Part shown: positions 10,946 through 18,379 of the stretch, in pieces | Layout: the number at the start of each line of letters is the position of its first letter | How positions within the stretch are numbered: the first letter of the stretch is position 1 | Assembly: GCA_964541225.1 (NCBI GenBank) | Contig: CAZIPN010000036.1 | Coordinates: 1 to 18,379 of the forward strand | DNA from: CAZIPN01 sp964541225 | Lineage (GTDB): Bacteria > Actinomycetota > Coriobacteriia > Anaerosomatales > JAAXUF01 | Reading direction: 5' to 3' | DNA: 18,379 bases | Made by a program: the position numbers and the translations under genes | Notes under the pieces: model-generated | The model's input: the letters and a program-made list of their open reading frames with translations, nothing else | Told to the model about the DNA's origin: nothing | Database searches by the model: none

Positions 10946-11413
10946 TCAGCATGCTTGCGACCGCGACGCCGGCGCCTGGAAGTACGAGTACGTGCCTGCA
11001 AGCGGCAGCGCGAACAGAGCGAGGGTGACGGCGTTGAGCAGGGCATTGAGTGTGTAGTGGGACAGCGCGGAATACGTCGTGTCCAAGACGAACCAGACTG
11101 CGAGGGATGCGGCAATCGCCACCCACGCCCACCGCTCTCGGCGTCGGAACGGACCGAACAGCAGAGACAGCAGTGCGGCGCTCCACCCCGCGATCACCGC
11201 CCCCATCACCGCTTGGTGAAGCGCGACGTAGCCGGCAGCAGCGCCGCGCAGTCTCTCTCCGGTCAGGGGCACATACAGCAGCGACTCCAGAAGAACGCGC
11301 AGCGGCTCGGCAAGAACGGCAAAGGCGATCCCGCCCACAGTCAGCGCACAGGTCAAGCCGACCAGACAGCCCCACCAGATTGAGAACCTTCGCTCGACGG
11401 ACTCTTCCATCAC
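10946..11413 (-). CDS. Small four-helix membrane protein of unknown function
   Basis: I do not recognise a named family. The protein has 155 residues and four clear hydrophobic helices, about 12-34, 62-87, 94-112 and 121-141, with short loops and a basic stretch FRRRER (89-94) that suggests a cytoplasmic loop. The last helices carry the pattern LDTTYSALSHYTLNALLNAV (110-129), with polar residues inside the membrane, which may matter for function. Translation starts at GTG 11413 or ATG 11410; an AAGGAGG site fits either. It is the first gene after the leftward promoter in the divergent region and precedes the ABC exporter genes, so it is probably co-expressed with them. A structural or accessory role in export is a guess. 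Confidence 0.75.
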   Translation of the reverse strand: MMEESVERRFSIWWGCLVGLTCALTVGGIAFAVLAEPLRVLLESLLYVPLTGERLRGAAAGYVALHQAVMGAVIAGWSAALLSLLFGPFRRRERWAWVAIAASLAVWFVLDTTYSALSHYTLNALLNAVTLALFALPLAGTYSYFQAPASRSQAC

Positions 11414-11457
11414 GCCAGCCTCCTTGCGCCTTGAAATCGAGCTCCCTACCAGCTAAC

Positions 11458-11487
11458 ATCATATCGCAAAGTTACTTTGTATTGCAA
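11458..11487 (-). promoter_or_regulatory. Leftward promoter of the membrane protein/ABC unit
   Basis: Read on the minus strand, a TTGCAA -35 (11482-11487) is followed after 18 bp by TATGAT (11458-11463), which matches five of six consensus positions. The start would be near 11451, upstream of the AAGGAGG site. The -35 box lies inside the repeated operator half-sites. Confidence 0.6.
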
Positions 11488-11491
11488 AGTT
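11466..11491. promoter_or_regulatory. Operator-like cluster of CAAAGT/ACTTTG half-sites
   Basis: Three half-sites lie in 24 bp: CAAAGT (11467-11472), ACTTTG (11474-11479) and CAAAGT (11485-11490). The first two form an inverted repeat with one base between, and the last two form one with five bases (ACTTTG-N5-CAAAGT). This AT-rich island stands out from the GC-rich surroundings and covers the -35 box of both divergent promoters. The likely binding protein is the winged-helix regulator at 12167-12502. Confidence 0.7.
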
Positions 11492-11511
11492 AGCTTCGAG
11501 TCCAGTATCTT
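11482..11511 (+). promoter_or_regulatory. Rightward promoter of the membrane protein/regulator unit
   Basis: TTGCAA (11482-11487) followed after 18 bp by TATCTT (11506-11511); each hexamer matches four of six consensus positions. TTGCAA is its own reverse complement, so the same hexamer serves the leftward promoter with an identical 18-bp spacer. Start expected near 11518, with the gene's SD at about 11541-11546. Confidence 0.5.
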
Positions 11512-11550
11512 GAGAGACGGCTCTATCGCTTCAACCAAGCGGGAGGAACG

Positions 11551-12186
11551 ATGACCGACAGCGGCTCGGTGCGACCGGAAGACGATCTGACTCGGTACCT
11601 TGACGAAGTGCGCACGATCCGGCGCACGCTCGTTGAAGCCGAGGGGCGCTTCCGGCTCTACCCCTGGGCGTACCACGTCTTTGGAGCCGTAGTCCTTGCG
11701 GGCACGGGTCTCAACTGGGTTCTCGCCCAGCGTGGGCTCACGCAGACCGAGGCCCTCCTGCTCATCTGGCTCCCCGCTACCTTCCTCGGCGGCGTTGTGG
11801 AGATGGTGGCGTGGCTGCGCAAGAGTTCGAAAGAGAACGTGCCCATGTTCGTCCCGGGCTTCCGCCGCTACACCCTTGCCATCTCGGCATACCTCGTGGG
11901 CGCATTCGCAATCGGGGTGGTCTTGGTCCGTGCAGGGATCCTGACGCCGGGAGCGATCCTCGTGCTCGTCGGCATGATGGCCTGCATACCTGTCCAGTAC
12001 ACCCACGAGTGGTTCCTTGCCGAGGGACTCGCGATGATCGCATGCGGTATCGCAATGCTCGCACTTGGCGCGAACGGTGCCGCCTACTATGCGGTGGCGG
12101 GTTTGCTCGTCGCTGCGGCCATGTTCGGCGCCGGTCTTGTCGAGTCGGCGCTCCTGACGGCTGAACATGGAAGCGACCGTGGATAG
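11551..12186 (+). CDS. Six-helix membrane protein of unknown function
   Basis: No named family is recognised. The protein has 211 residues: a charged, probably cytoplasmic, helical N-terminus (1-36, including YLDEVRTIRRTLVEAEGRF), then about six hydrophobic helices near 38-59, 67-88, 107-127, 132-148, 153-173 and 178-201. The start ATG has a GGGAGG site five bases upstream. It is cotranscribed with, and overlaps by 20 bp, the winged-helix regulator gene. Such membrane protein/regulator pairs are often autoregulated stress or export modules, and the divergent ABC unit shares its operator. A sensor or accessory role is possible but nothing in the sequence proves it. Confidence 0.8.
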   Translation: MTDSGSVRPEDDLTRYLDEVRTIRRTLVEAEGRFRLYPWAYHVFGAVVLAGTGLNWVLAQRGLTQTEALLLIWLPATFLGGVVEMVAWLRKSSKENVPMFVPGFRRYTLAISAYLVGAFAIGVVLVRAGILTPGAILVLVGMMACIPVQYTHEWFLAEGLAMIACGIAMLALGANGAAYYAVAGLLVAAAMFGAGLVESALLTAEHGSDRG

Positions 12187-12502
12187 CCTCTACACGCGCT
12201 TCGACGGCACGTTCTTCGAGAAGTCACGCCTGTCCATTCTCACCATCCTCTACAGATCGGGACAGGCTTCATTCAACTACCTCAAACAGCAGCTCCAGAT
12301 GAGCGATGGGGCGGTCTACACCCATCTGGAGAAGCTCGTGCAGGCGGAGTACGTGAAGAAGCGTCGTGAGATCTCTCACGGGGCGGCGCAGACCACCTAC
12401 TCGATGACGGACAAGGGCCGGAAGGCCTACAAGGAGTACCTCATGTTTCTCGAAGAAGTGCTCCGCACGCACACCGACGAATCGCACACCGACGAATCGT
12501 AG
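12167..12502 (+). CDS. Winged-helix transcriptional regulator, HTH_34 type
   Basis: This 111-residue DNA-binding protein matches the HTH_34/MarR-ArsR-like winged-helix pattern. SRLSILTILYRSG (20-32) leads to the recognition region SFNYLKQQLQMSDGAVYTHL (35-54), and the wing is near 68-82 (ISHGAAQTTYSMTDKG). No metal- or ligand-binding motif is evident. It probably binds the CAAAGT/ACTTTG sites at 11466-11491 and represses both divergent units, including itself. The ATG start at 12167 overlaps the upstream gene; GTG 12179, with GGAAG six bases before it, is an alternative. Its last ten residues are HTDES twice, the product of a 15-bp tandem duplication just before the stop. Confidence 0.88.
   Translation: MEATVDSLYTRFDGTFFEKSRLSILTILYRSGQASFNYLKQQLQMSDGAVYTHLEKLVQAEYVKKRREISHGAAQTTYSMTDKGRKAYKEYLMFLEEVLRTHTDESHTDES
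12470..12499 (+). repeat. 15-bp perfect tandem duplication at the regulator's 3' end
   Basis: CACACCGACGAATCG is present twice, at 12470-12484 and 12485-12499, immediately before the TAG stop. It adds HTDES in frame to the C-terminus. A slippage origin is likely and copy number may vary between strains. Confidence 0.9.
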
Positions 12503-12605
12503 AGAACGCGATCCAGGACACATCAGCGCCGGGGCCGAATGGGTACCTATCAGACACACCGTGCTCCAGCCCAACAGGAAGTCCAACGCGCGATTGGATC
12601 ATCCC

Positions 12606-13214
12606 GTGCCCGAGATCAGGACACTTCTGCTTGACGTCGGCGGGGTCCTCAGGACTCCCGGCTGGGACCGCCGCGCGCGGGCAGCTGCGGCGCAGCGATT
12701 CAACCTCGATGCCCACGACCTTGAGGCTCGCCATGCGTCCTGCGCTGATTCCTTCGAACGCGGACACATGAGCTTGGCCGACTACCTCGGCCTCGTCGTC
12801 TTCTATGAGCACCGCGGATTCAGTCGCGAGGACTTCGAGACGTACATGTCTGCACACTCGGACCCCATCGACGAGAACGTCGAGTTCTTCACCCGGCTCA
12901 AGACCCGCCGAGGACTCAAGATCGTCGCAATCAGCAACGAGGGCCGGGAGTTGTCCGCCTATCACGAGCGCAGAGCCCCGCTCGGCGAGCTGGTTGACGC
13001 TTTCTTGGTATCGGGGAATGTTGGATTGCGCAAGCCTGACCCGGATCTGTTTCGCCTCGCCCTCGACGTGTCGAACAGCCCAGCATCTGGTGCGGTGTTC
13101 GTCGACCGAGATGTGGTCAACGTAGAGATGGCGCGGCTCACCGGCATTCGCGGAGTGCTGCATGTGGATCTGCCGACGACCAAGCGCGCTCTTGGCGAGG
13201 CGGGACTGCAGTGA
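12606..13214 (+). CDS. HAD-superfamily hydrolase
   Basis: This is a soluble HAD phosphatase-like protein of about 202 residues. Motif I is LLLDVGGVL, with the nucleophile Asp10; the usual second Asp (D+2) is Gly. Motif II is VAISNEG, motif III the Lys in LRKPDPDLF, and motif IV VFVDRDVVNVEMAR. The DVGGV form resembles YihX/epoxide-hydrolase-N-like HADs. GTG 12606 is chosen because it puts motif I close to the N-terminus. GTG 12561 gives 15 extra polar residues. Neither has a good ribosome site. The substrate is unknown; sugar phosphates are possible given gnd next door, but that is context only. It ends 22 bp before gnd. Confidence 0.85.
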   Translation: MPEIRTLLLDVGGVLRTPGWDRRARAAAAQRFNLDAHDLEARHASCADSFERGHMSLADYLGLVVFYEHRGFSREDFETYMSAHSDPIDENVEFFTRLKTRRGLKIVAISNEGRELSAYHERRAPLGELVDAFLVSGNVGLRKPDPDLFRLALDVSNSPASGAVFVDRDVVNVEMARLTGIRGVLHVDLPTTKRALGEAGLQ

Positions 13215-13236
13215 TGGCGCCCAGTGAGGCAGAAAG

Positions 13237-14663
<1,427 letters not shown>

Positions 14664-14664
<1 letters not shown>

Positions 14665-15086
14665 TGGCTGCGCAAAGCGGACCGCTATGGCCGCTGGCCC
14701 TCTACGCCGTCCTGGCTGTCCTCGCGGCCGCGGGCATGCTCGGCACTGCCGCGTTGCTCGGCGAGCGGCACATGGAGCGCGACACCGGGCAGCCATACGA
14801 GTCCGGCATCGTCGCCACCGGCACGGCGCAAGTGCCCATCAACGTGCAGTTTCACCTGGTAGCGACGTTGTTTGTGATCTTCGATCTCGAGACCGTCTTC
14901 ATCGTTTCGTGGGCGCTGATCTTGAGGCGCGCCGGCTGGGCCGGATTTGCCGAGATGGCCGTGTTCATCGGCGTTCTCGGTGCGACCCTTGTCTATCTGT
15001 GGCGCGTGGGCGCGCTGGACTGGAGCCCGCATTCCAAGCGCGCGCTGCGCAATTCACATCCCTCGCAACAGATGGAGGTCGAATGA
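14664..15086 (+). CDS. nuoA: NADH-quinone oxidoreductase subunit A
   Basis: Membrane subunit A of respiratory complex I, which lies near the quinone cavity and the junction of the two arms. It has 140 residues and three helices (about 9-31, 64-86, 94-113). The characteristic PYESGI (44-49) is followed by the FVIFDLETVF core (70-79), with Asp74 and Glu76 in the conserved acidic positions. GTG 14664 shares its G with the gnd stop, and GGAGGAGG lies just upstream, so strong translational coupling is expected. The sequence resembles the E. coli-type subunit (YESGI-x2-TG-x-A). Confidence 0.93.
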
Positions 15087-15724
15087 GCGAACGCGCCGGC
15101 ATCGACGGCATCCCCAACCTGCACCCGGATCCGAGCGCTGTCACGAAAGCGGACGTCCTCGGACGTTCGGTGCTGCTCACGGGACTTGAGGACATGCTGG
15201 CGTGGGGCCGCAGCAATTCGATGTGGCCGTTCGGCTTTGGCCTGTCGTGCTGCTTCGTGGAGATGGCCACCTCGCTTACCAGCAAGTACGACATCGCGCG
15301 CTTTGGCTCCGAAGTCATTCGCGGTACGCCGCGCGAGGCCGACATGATGGTGATCGCGGGCACCGTGTTCGCGAAGATGGTGCCGGTCATCAAGCGCCTG
15401 TACGAGCAGATGATGGAGCCGCGCTGGGTGATCTCGATGGGCTCGTGCGCGAACTCTGGCGGCATGTACGACATCTACAGCGTCGTGCAAGGCGTCGACC
15501 GGTTCCTGCCGGTCGACGTGTACGTGCCCGGCTGCCCTCCGCGTCCCGACGCGCTCATGGAAGGGCTTCGCATGCTCCACGACTCGGTGGGCGCAGAGCG
15601 TCGGCCACTGAGCTGGGTCGCCGGGTCGCAAGAGGTCATACGCCCCGAGCACGGCTCGATGAGGGAACTCAAGCGAGAGGCTCGGCGAAGCGAGACGCTG
15701 CTACGACCGCCGGATTCGGTGTAG
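15083..15724 (+). CDS. nuoB: NADH-quinone oxidoreductase subunit B (cluster N2)
   Basis: A peripheral-arm subunit that holds the terminal [4Fe-4S] cluster N2, the electron donor to quinone. It has 213 residues. The ligands are Cys56 and Cys57 in LSCCFVE, Cys122 in GSCANSGG and Cys151 in VPGCPPRP, all four intact. The stretches WGRSNSMWPFGFGLSCC and GGMYDIYSVVQGVD, and the C-terminal ERRPLSWVAG with its tail, are close to E. coli NuoB as I recall it. The start overlaps the nuoA stop in ATGA (15083-15086), with GGAGG five bases upstream. Confidence 0.96.
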   Translation: MSERAGIDGIPNLHPDPSAVTKADVLGRSVLLTGLEDMLAWGRSNSMWPFGFGLSCCFVEMATSLTSKYDIARFGSEVIRGTPREADMMVIAGTVFAKMVPVIKRLYEQMMEPRWVISMGSCANSGGMYDIYSVVQGVDRFLPVDVYVPGCPPRPDALMEGLRMLHDSVGAERRPLSWVAGSQEVIRPEHGSMRELKREARRSETLLRPPDSV

Positions 15725-15731
15725 CGCACCG

Positions 15732-17573
15732 ATGCAGCCGACCTCCGACACCGCACGCCAGGGCAACCCGACCGCTGCCGGGAGCGAGAGCACCCGCGGC
15801 CCCGCCGCTGCCGCCGACATCGCGCGCGAGCGTGCTTCGGCCCTTGCCGCCGACATCGAATCCCGCTTCCCCGGTGCGGTCCTCGGCACCCAGAAAGTTG
15901 CGGCCGACGCGCCGGTCATCTGGGTCGACCCCGATCGCGTCCCCGAGATCCTGCTCTACCTCAAGCGCCACGCCGAGCACGCCTACCCGATGCTCTTCGA
16001 CCTCGCCGCATCCGACGAGCGCGAGCGCGTCCATCGCGATGGCGTCCCAGAGGCCGACTTCTCCCTCGGCTACCAGCTGCTTTCGCTCGAGCGCAACGAG
16101 GACGTGATGATCCGCACGCCTCTGCTCGGCGAGATGCCGAGCGTACGCTCGGCAAGCAGCATCTTCGCAAACGCCAACTGGTACGAGCGCGAAGCCTACG
16201 ACATGTTCGGCATCGGCTTTGAGGGCCACCCGAACCTGCGACGCATCCTCACTCCGCCACTGTGGGAGGGCCACCCGCTGCGCAAAGAGCACCCCGCGCG
16301 CGCCACCGAAATGCCGGAGTTCGTCTACTCCGATGAGACCGAAGCCGCCGAGGAGGAAGCGCTGCGCTTCCGGCCCGAGGAGTGGGGACTTACCTCCCCC
16401 GCCGAAGATTCTCGGCTGATGTTCCTAAACGTCGGGCCCAACCACCCGGGCACACACGGCCTGCTTCGCGTGGTGCTCGAACTCGACGGCACCCAGATCA
16501 TCAACGCCGTGCCCGACATCGGCTTTCATCACCGAGGCGCCGAGAAGATGGCCGAGCGTCAGACCTGGCACACCTACCTGCCGTACACCGATCGCATCGA
16601 CTACCTCGGCGGCGTGCTGAACGAGATGCCTTACCTGCTCGCCATCGAGCGGCTGGCCGGCATCGAGGTACCCGAGCGCGCCCGCGTGATCCGCGTGATG
16701 CTCTCCGAGCTCTTCCGGGTGATCAGCCACCTCGTGTGGTACGGCACGTTCGCGCAAGACCTCGGCGCGCTGAGCCCCGCGTTTTTCACGTTCACCGACC
16801 GCGAACGGGCGCTGGGCATCATCGAAGCGATCTGCGGCGCACGCATGCATCCCAACTGGTTTCGGATCGGCGGCGTCGCCGAGGACCTGCCGAACGGGTG
16901 GGATCAGCTCATCATCGACTTCCTCGACTACATGCCTGACCGCCTCGCCGAATACGACCGCCTGATCATGAGCAACCTCATCCTGCGCAAGCGCACGAAA
17001 GGCGTCGGCGTCGTGACCGCGGCCCAGGCGATCGAGTGGGGCATGACCGGCCCGAACCTGCGCGCCTGCGGCGTAGAGTGGGACTTTCGCAAGGCGCGCC
17101 CGTACTCGGGCTACGAGGACTTCGACTTCGAGATCCCCACCGCCACGCGAGGCGACTGCTACGCGCGAGCGCAGGTACGCGTCGCCGAGATCCGCCAGAG
17201 CCTGTCCATCATCCGCCAGTGCGTCGAGAACATGCCGAGCGGCCCGTACAAGGCGAGCCACCCGCTGACCACGCCGCCGCCCAAAGAACGCACGATGCAC
17301 GACATCGAGACGCTCATCACACACTTCCTCGCGACAACGTGGGGACCGGTCATGCCTGTCGGCGAAGCGCAAGTCATCACCGAGGCGGCCAAGGGCGCGA
17401 CCAGTCACTGGCTCGTGAGCGACGGCTCCACCTCGCCGTATCGCGACCGCATCCGCACGCCGTCCTTCGCCCACCTTCAGGCCGTCGGCTTCATGGCGCG
17501 CGGCGAGATGATCGCCGACTTGCTCGCGATTCTCGGCAGTCTGGACTACGTCCTTGCGGACTCGGATCGATGA
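15732..17573 (+). CDS. nuoCD: NADH-quinone oxidoreductase fused subunits C/D
   Basis: A single 613-residue protein joining NuoC (about 40-215) and NuoD (about 225-613), both in the hydrophilic arm. NuoC shows NWYEREAYDMFGI (149-161) and GHPNLRRILTP (165-175). The NuoD part has VGPNHPGTHG (234-243) with the quinone-site His238/His242, LPYTDRIDYLGG (283-294) with the quinone-contacting Tyr285, and PLTTPPPKERT (511-521). It ends SDR. The fusion and these sequences match the E. coli-type NuoCD. The N-terminal 35 residues are Ala/Ser/Thr-rich and variable. The ATG is 7 bp after nuoB and has no good Shine-Dalgarno, so re-initiation from nuoB is likely. Confidence 0.95.
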   Translation: MQPTSDTARQGNPTAAGSESTRGPAAAADIARERASALAADIESRFPGAVLGTQKVAADAPVIWVDPDRVPEILLYLKRHAEHAYPMLFDLAASDERERVHRDGVPEADFSLGYQLLSLERNEDVMIRTPLLGEMPSVRSASSIFANANWYEREAYDMFGIGFEGHPNLRRILTPPLWEGHPLRKEHPARATEMPEFVYSDETEAAEEEALRFRPEEWGLTSPAEDSRLMFLNVGPNHPGTHGLLRVVLELDGTQIINAVPDIGFHHRGAEKMAERQTWHTYLPYTDRIDYLGGVLNEMPYLLAIERLAGIEVPERARVIRVMLSELFRVISHLVWYGTFAQDLGALSPAFFTFTDRERALGIIEAICGARMHPNWFRIGGVAEDLPNGWDQLIIDFLDYMPDRLAEYDRLIMSNLILRKRTKGVGVVTAAQAIEWGMTGPNLRACGVEWDFRKARPYSGYEDFDFEIPTATRGDCYARAQVRVAEIRQSLSIIRQCVENMPSGPYKASHPLTTPPPKERTMHDIETLITHFLATTWGPVMPVGEAQVITEAAKGATSHWLVSDGSTSPYRDRIRTPSFAHLQAVGFMARGEMIADLLAILGSLDYVLADSDR

Positions 17574-17586
17574 GGAGGCGATCGCG

Positions 17587-18078
17587 ATGCTGAGCGCCGA
17601 GGAACGCGAGCGCATACTCGCCGAGATACCGCCGGAAAGCGATCCCTCGGCAGCGGTGATCGAAGCCCTCAAGATCGTGCAGATGCGCAGCGGCTGGGTC
17701 TCCGACGAGCAGCTCGCCGACGTCGCCGAGACGCTTGACATGAGCGCCGCCGAGGTCGAGAACGTGGCGACCTTCTACAACCACATACACCGCAGGCCGG
17801 TGGGCACGCACGTGATCCTGGTGTGCGACAGCGTGAGCTGCTGGCTCACCGGCTACGAGGACGTGGTGGCGAGGCTGAGCGAGCGGCTCGGCATCGGGCT
17901 GGGCGAGACGACCGCCGACGGCCTGTTCACACTGCTGCCCGTTGCCTGCCTCGGCGCGTGCGATCGAGCTCCCGCGATGATGGTCGACGACGTGCTCTAC
18001 ACCGGCCTGGATGCTGCCGCCATCGACGAGACGCTCGCGCGATACGGCCTGACCGTCGCGCGCGAGGAGGCACGCTAG
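17587..18078 (+). CDS. nuoE: NADH-quinone oxidoreductase subunit E (cluster N1a)
   Basis: The 163-residue thioredoxin-like [2Fe-2S] subunit of the NADH-input module. Ligands are Cys80 and Cys85 (CDSVSC) and Cys121 and Cys125 (CLGAC), the standard C-x4-C...C-x3-C set. The helical N-terminus has the usual SGWVSDEQLADVAE (35-48). The ATG at 17587 is preceded by GAGGAGG eight bases upstream, which overlaps the nuoCD stop (TGAGGAGG). An in-frame TTG at 17554 would add 11 residues and overlap nuoCD; it is less likely. The stop shares one base with the nuoF start. Confidence 0.95.
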   Translation: MLSAEERERILAEIPPESDPSAAVIEALKIVQMRSGWVSDEQLADVAETLDMSAAEVENVATFYNHIHRRPVGTHVILVCDSVSCWLTGYEDVVARLSERLGIGLGETTADGLFTLLPVACLGACDRAPAMMVDDVLYTGLDAAAIDETLARYGLTVAREEAR

Positions 18079-18379
18079 TGGAGCGCGTGCTGACACGCAA
18101 CATCGCCTCGGGGCGCGAGCCCTTCGACCTGCGCGCGTACGAGGCGGCTGGCGGCTACGTCGGCCTGCGTCGGGCGGTGCGCCAGATGACGCCTGCCGAG
18201 GTGACCGCCGAGGTGAAGGCGTCCGGGTTGCTCGGCAGGGGCGGAGCCGGTTTTTCGACCGGGCTGAAGTGGAGCTTCGTCCCGAAACCCGAGGATGCCG
18301 CGCACCCGACGTACTTCGTCGTGAACGCCGACGAGATGGAGCCGGGCACGATGAAGGACCGCCTGCTGCTGGAAGGCGA
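18078..18379 (+). CDS. nuoF: NADH-quinone oxidoreductase subunit F, N-terminal part (cut by window end)
   Basis: The first 100 codons of the FMN- and NADH-binding subunit, open to the end of the window. It shows GRGGAGFSTGLKWSF (53-67), the glycine-rich FMN/NADH loop, and NADEMEPGTMKDRLL (83-97), where Glu86 and Glu88 are in the conserved acidic motif. The NADEMEPGT wording is that of E. coli-type NuoF. GTG 18078 overlaps the nuoE stop by one base and has GAGGAGG seven bases upstream. The [4Fe-4S] N3 ligands lie beyond the window. Confidence 0.93.
   Translation, partial: MERVLTRNIASGREPFDLRAYEAAGGYVGLRRAVRQMTPAEVTAEVKASGLLGRGGAGFSTGLKWSFVPKPEDAAHPTYFVVNADEMEPGTMKDRLLLEG

Noticed and set aside
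16425..17741. Long leftward open frame (438 codons) opposite nuoCD and nuoE
   Set aside because: It is the mirror of conserved NuoD sequence, with Arg/Val/Glu-rich nonsense composition and no ribosome site.

Overview
The window is 18.4 kb of high-GC bacterial DNA with tightly packed genes. There are no rRNA, tRNA, CRISPR or complete mobile-element features. The style fits an actinobacterium, perhaps a Coriobacteriia-like lineage: many GTG starts, an apparently leaderless gene with a TANNNT box placed right for transcription to begin at its ATG, and the codon usage. This assignment is an inference and is weak. The proteins of the respiratory operon at the right end look like the Escherichia coli type of complex I rather than the usual actinobacterial type.

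Left part (1-4818). A leftward pair encodes a LolCDE/MacB-type ABC exporter: permease 791-1930 and ATPase 79-798, which overlap. A YrbG-type cation/Ca2+ antiporter (2107-3051) runs rightward and converges on folE (3095-3658, GTP cyclohydrolase I). The two stop codons lie in the arms of one hairpin. Divergent from folE is a Rossmann/DUF2520 protein (3795-4718), probably translated from a leaderless mRNA.

Middle (4819-12502). A large hybrid sensor histidine kinase (4819-7647) has an extracytoplasmic amino-acid-binding-like domain, PAS, HisKA, HATPase and receiver domains. It lies downstream of a second ABC exporter: a two-module FtsX-like permease (7736-10114) and its ATPase (10111-10833). These follow a small four-helix membrane protein (10946-11413). 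Facing away is a second transcription unit: a six-helix membrane protein (11551-12186) and an HTH_34-type winged-helix regulator (12167-12502). The 137-bp gap between the units holds an operator-like cluster of CAAAGT/ACTTTG half-sites. It sits on a palindromic TTGCAA hexamer that can serve as the -35 box in both directions, each with an 18-bp spacer. The regulator probably represses both units, so this looks like one self-regulated membrane/export module.

Right part (12606-18379). A HAD-family hydrolase is followed by gnd (6-phosphogluconate dehydrogenase) and nuoA, nuoB, a fused nuoCD, nuoE and the first 100 codons of nuoF. gnd overlaps nuoA by one base, so a pentose-phosphate enzyme is probably co-translated with complex I. 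Its dinucleotide pocket has acidic residues where NADP-specific relatives have Asn and Ser/Thr, which suggests possible NAD+ use and a direct feed of NADH to the complex.

No wholly new system is obvious. The best candidates for novelty are the symmetric operator module with its two unknown membrane proteins, and the gnd-nuo coupling.
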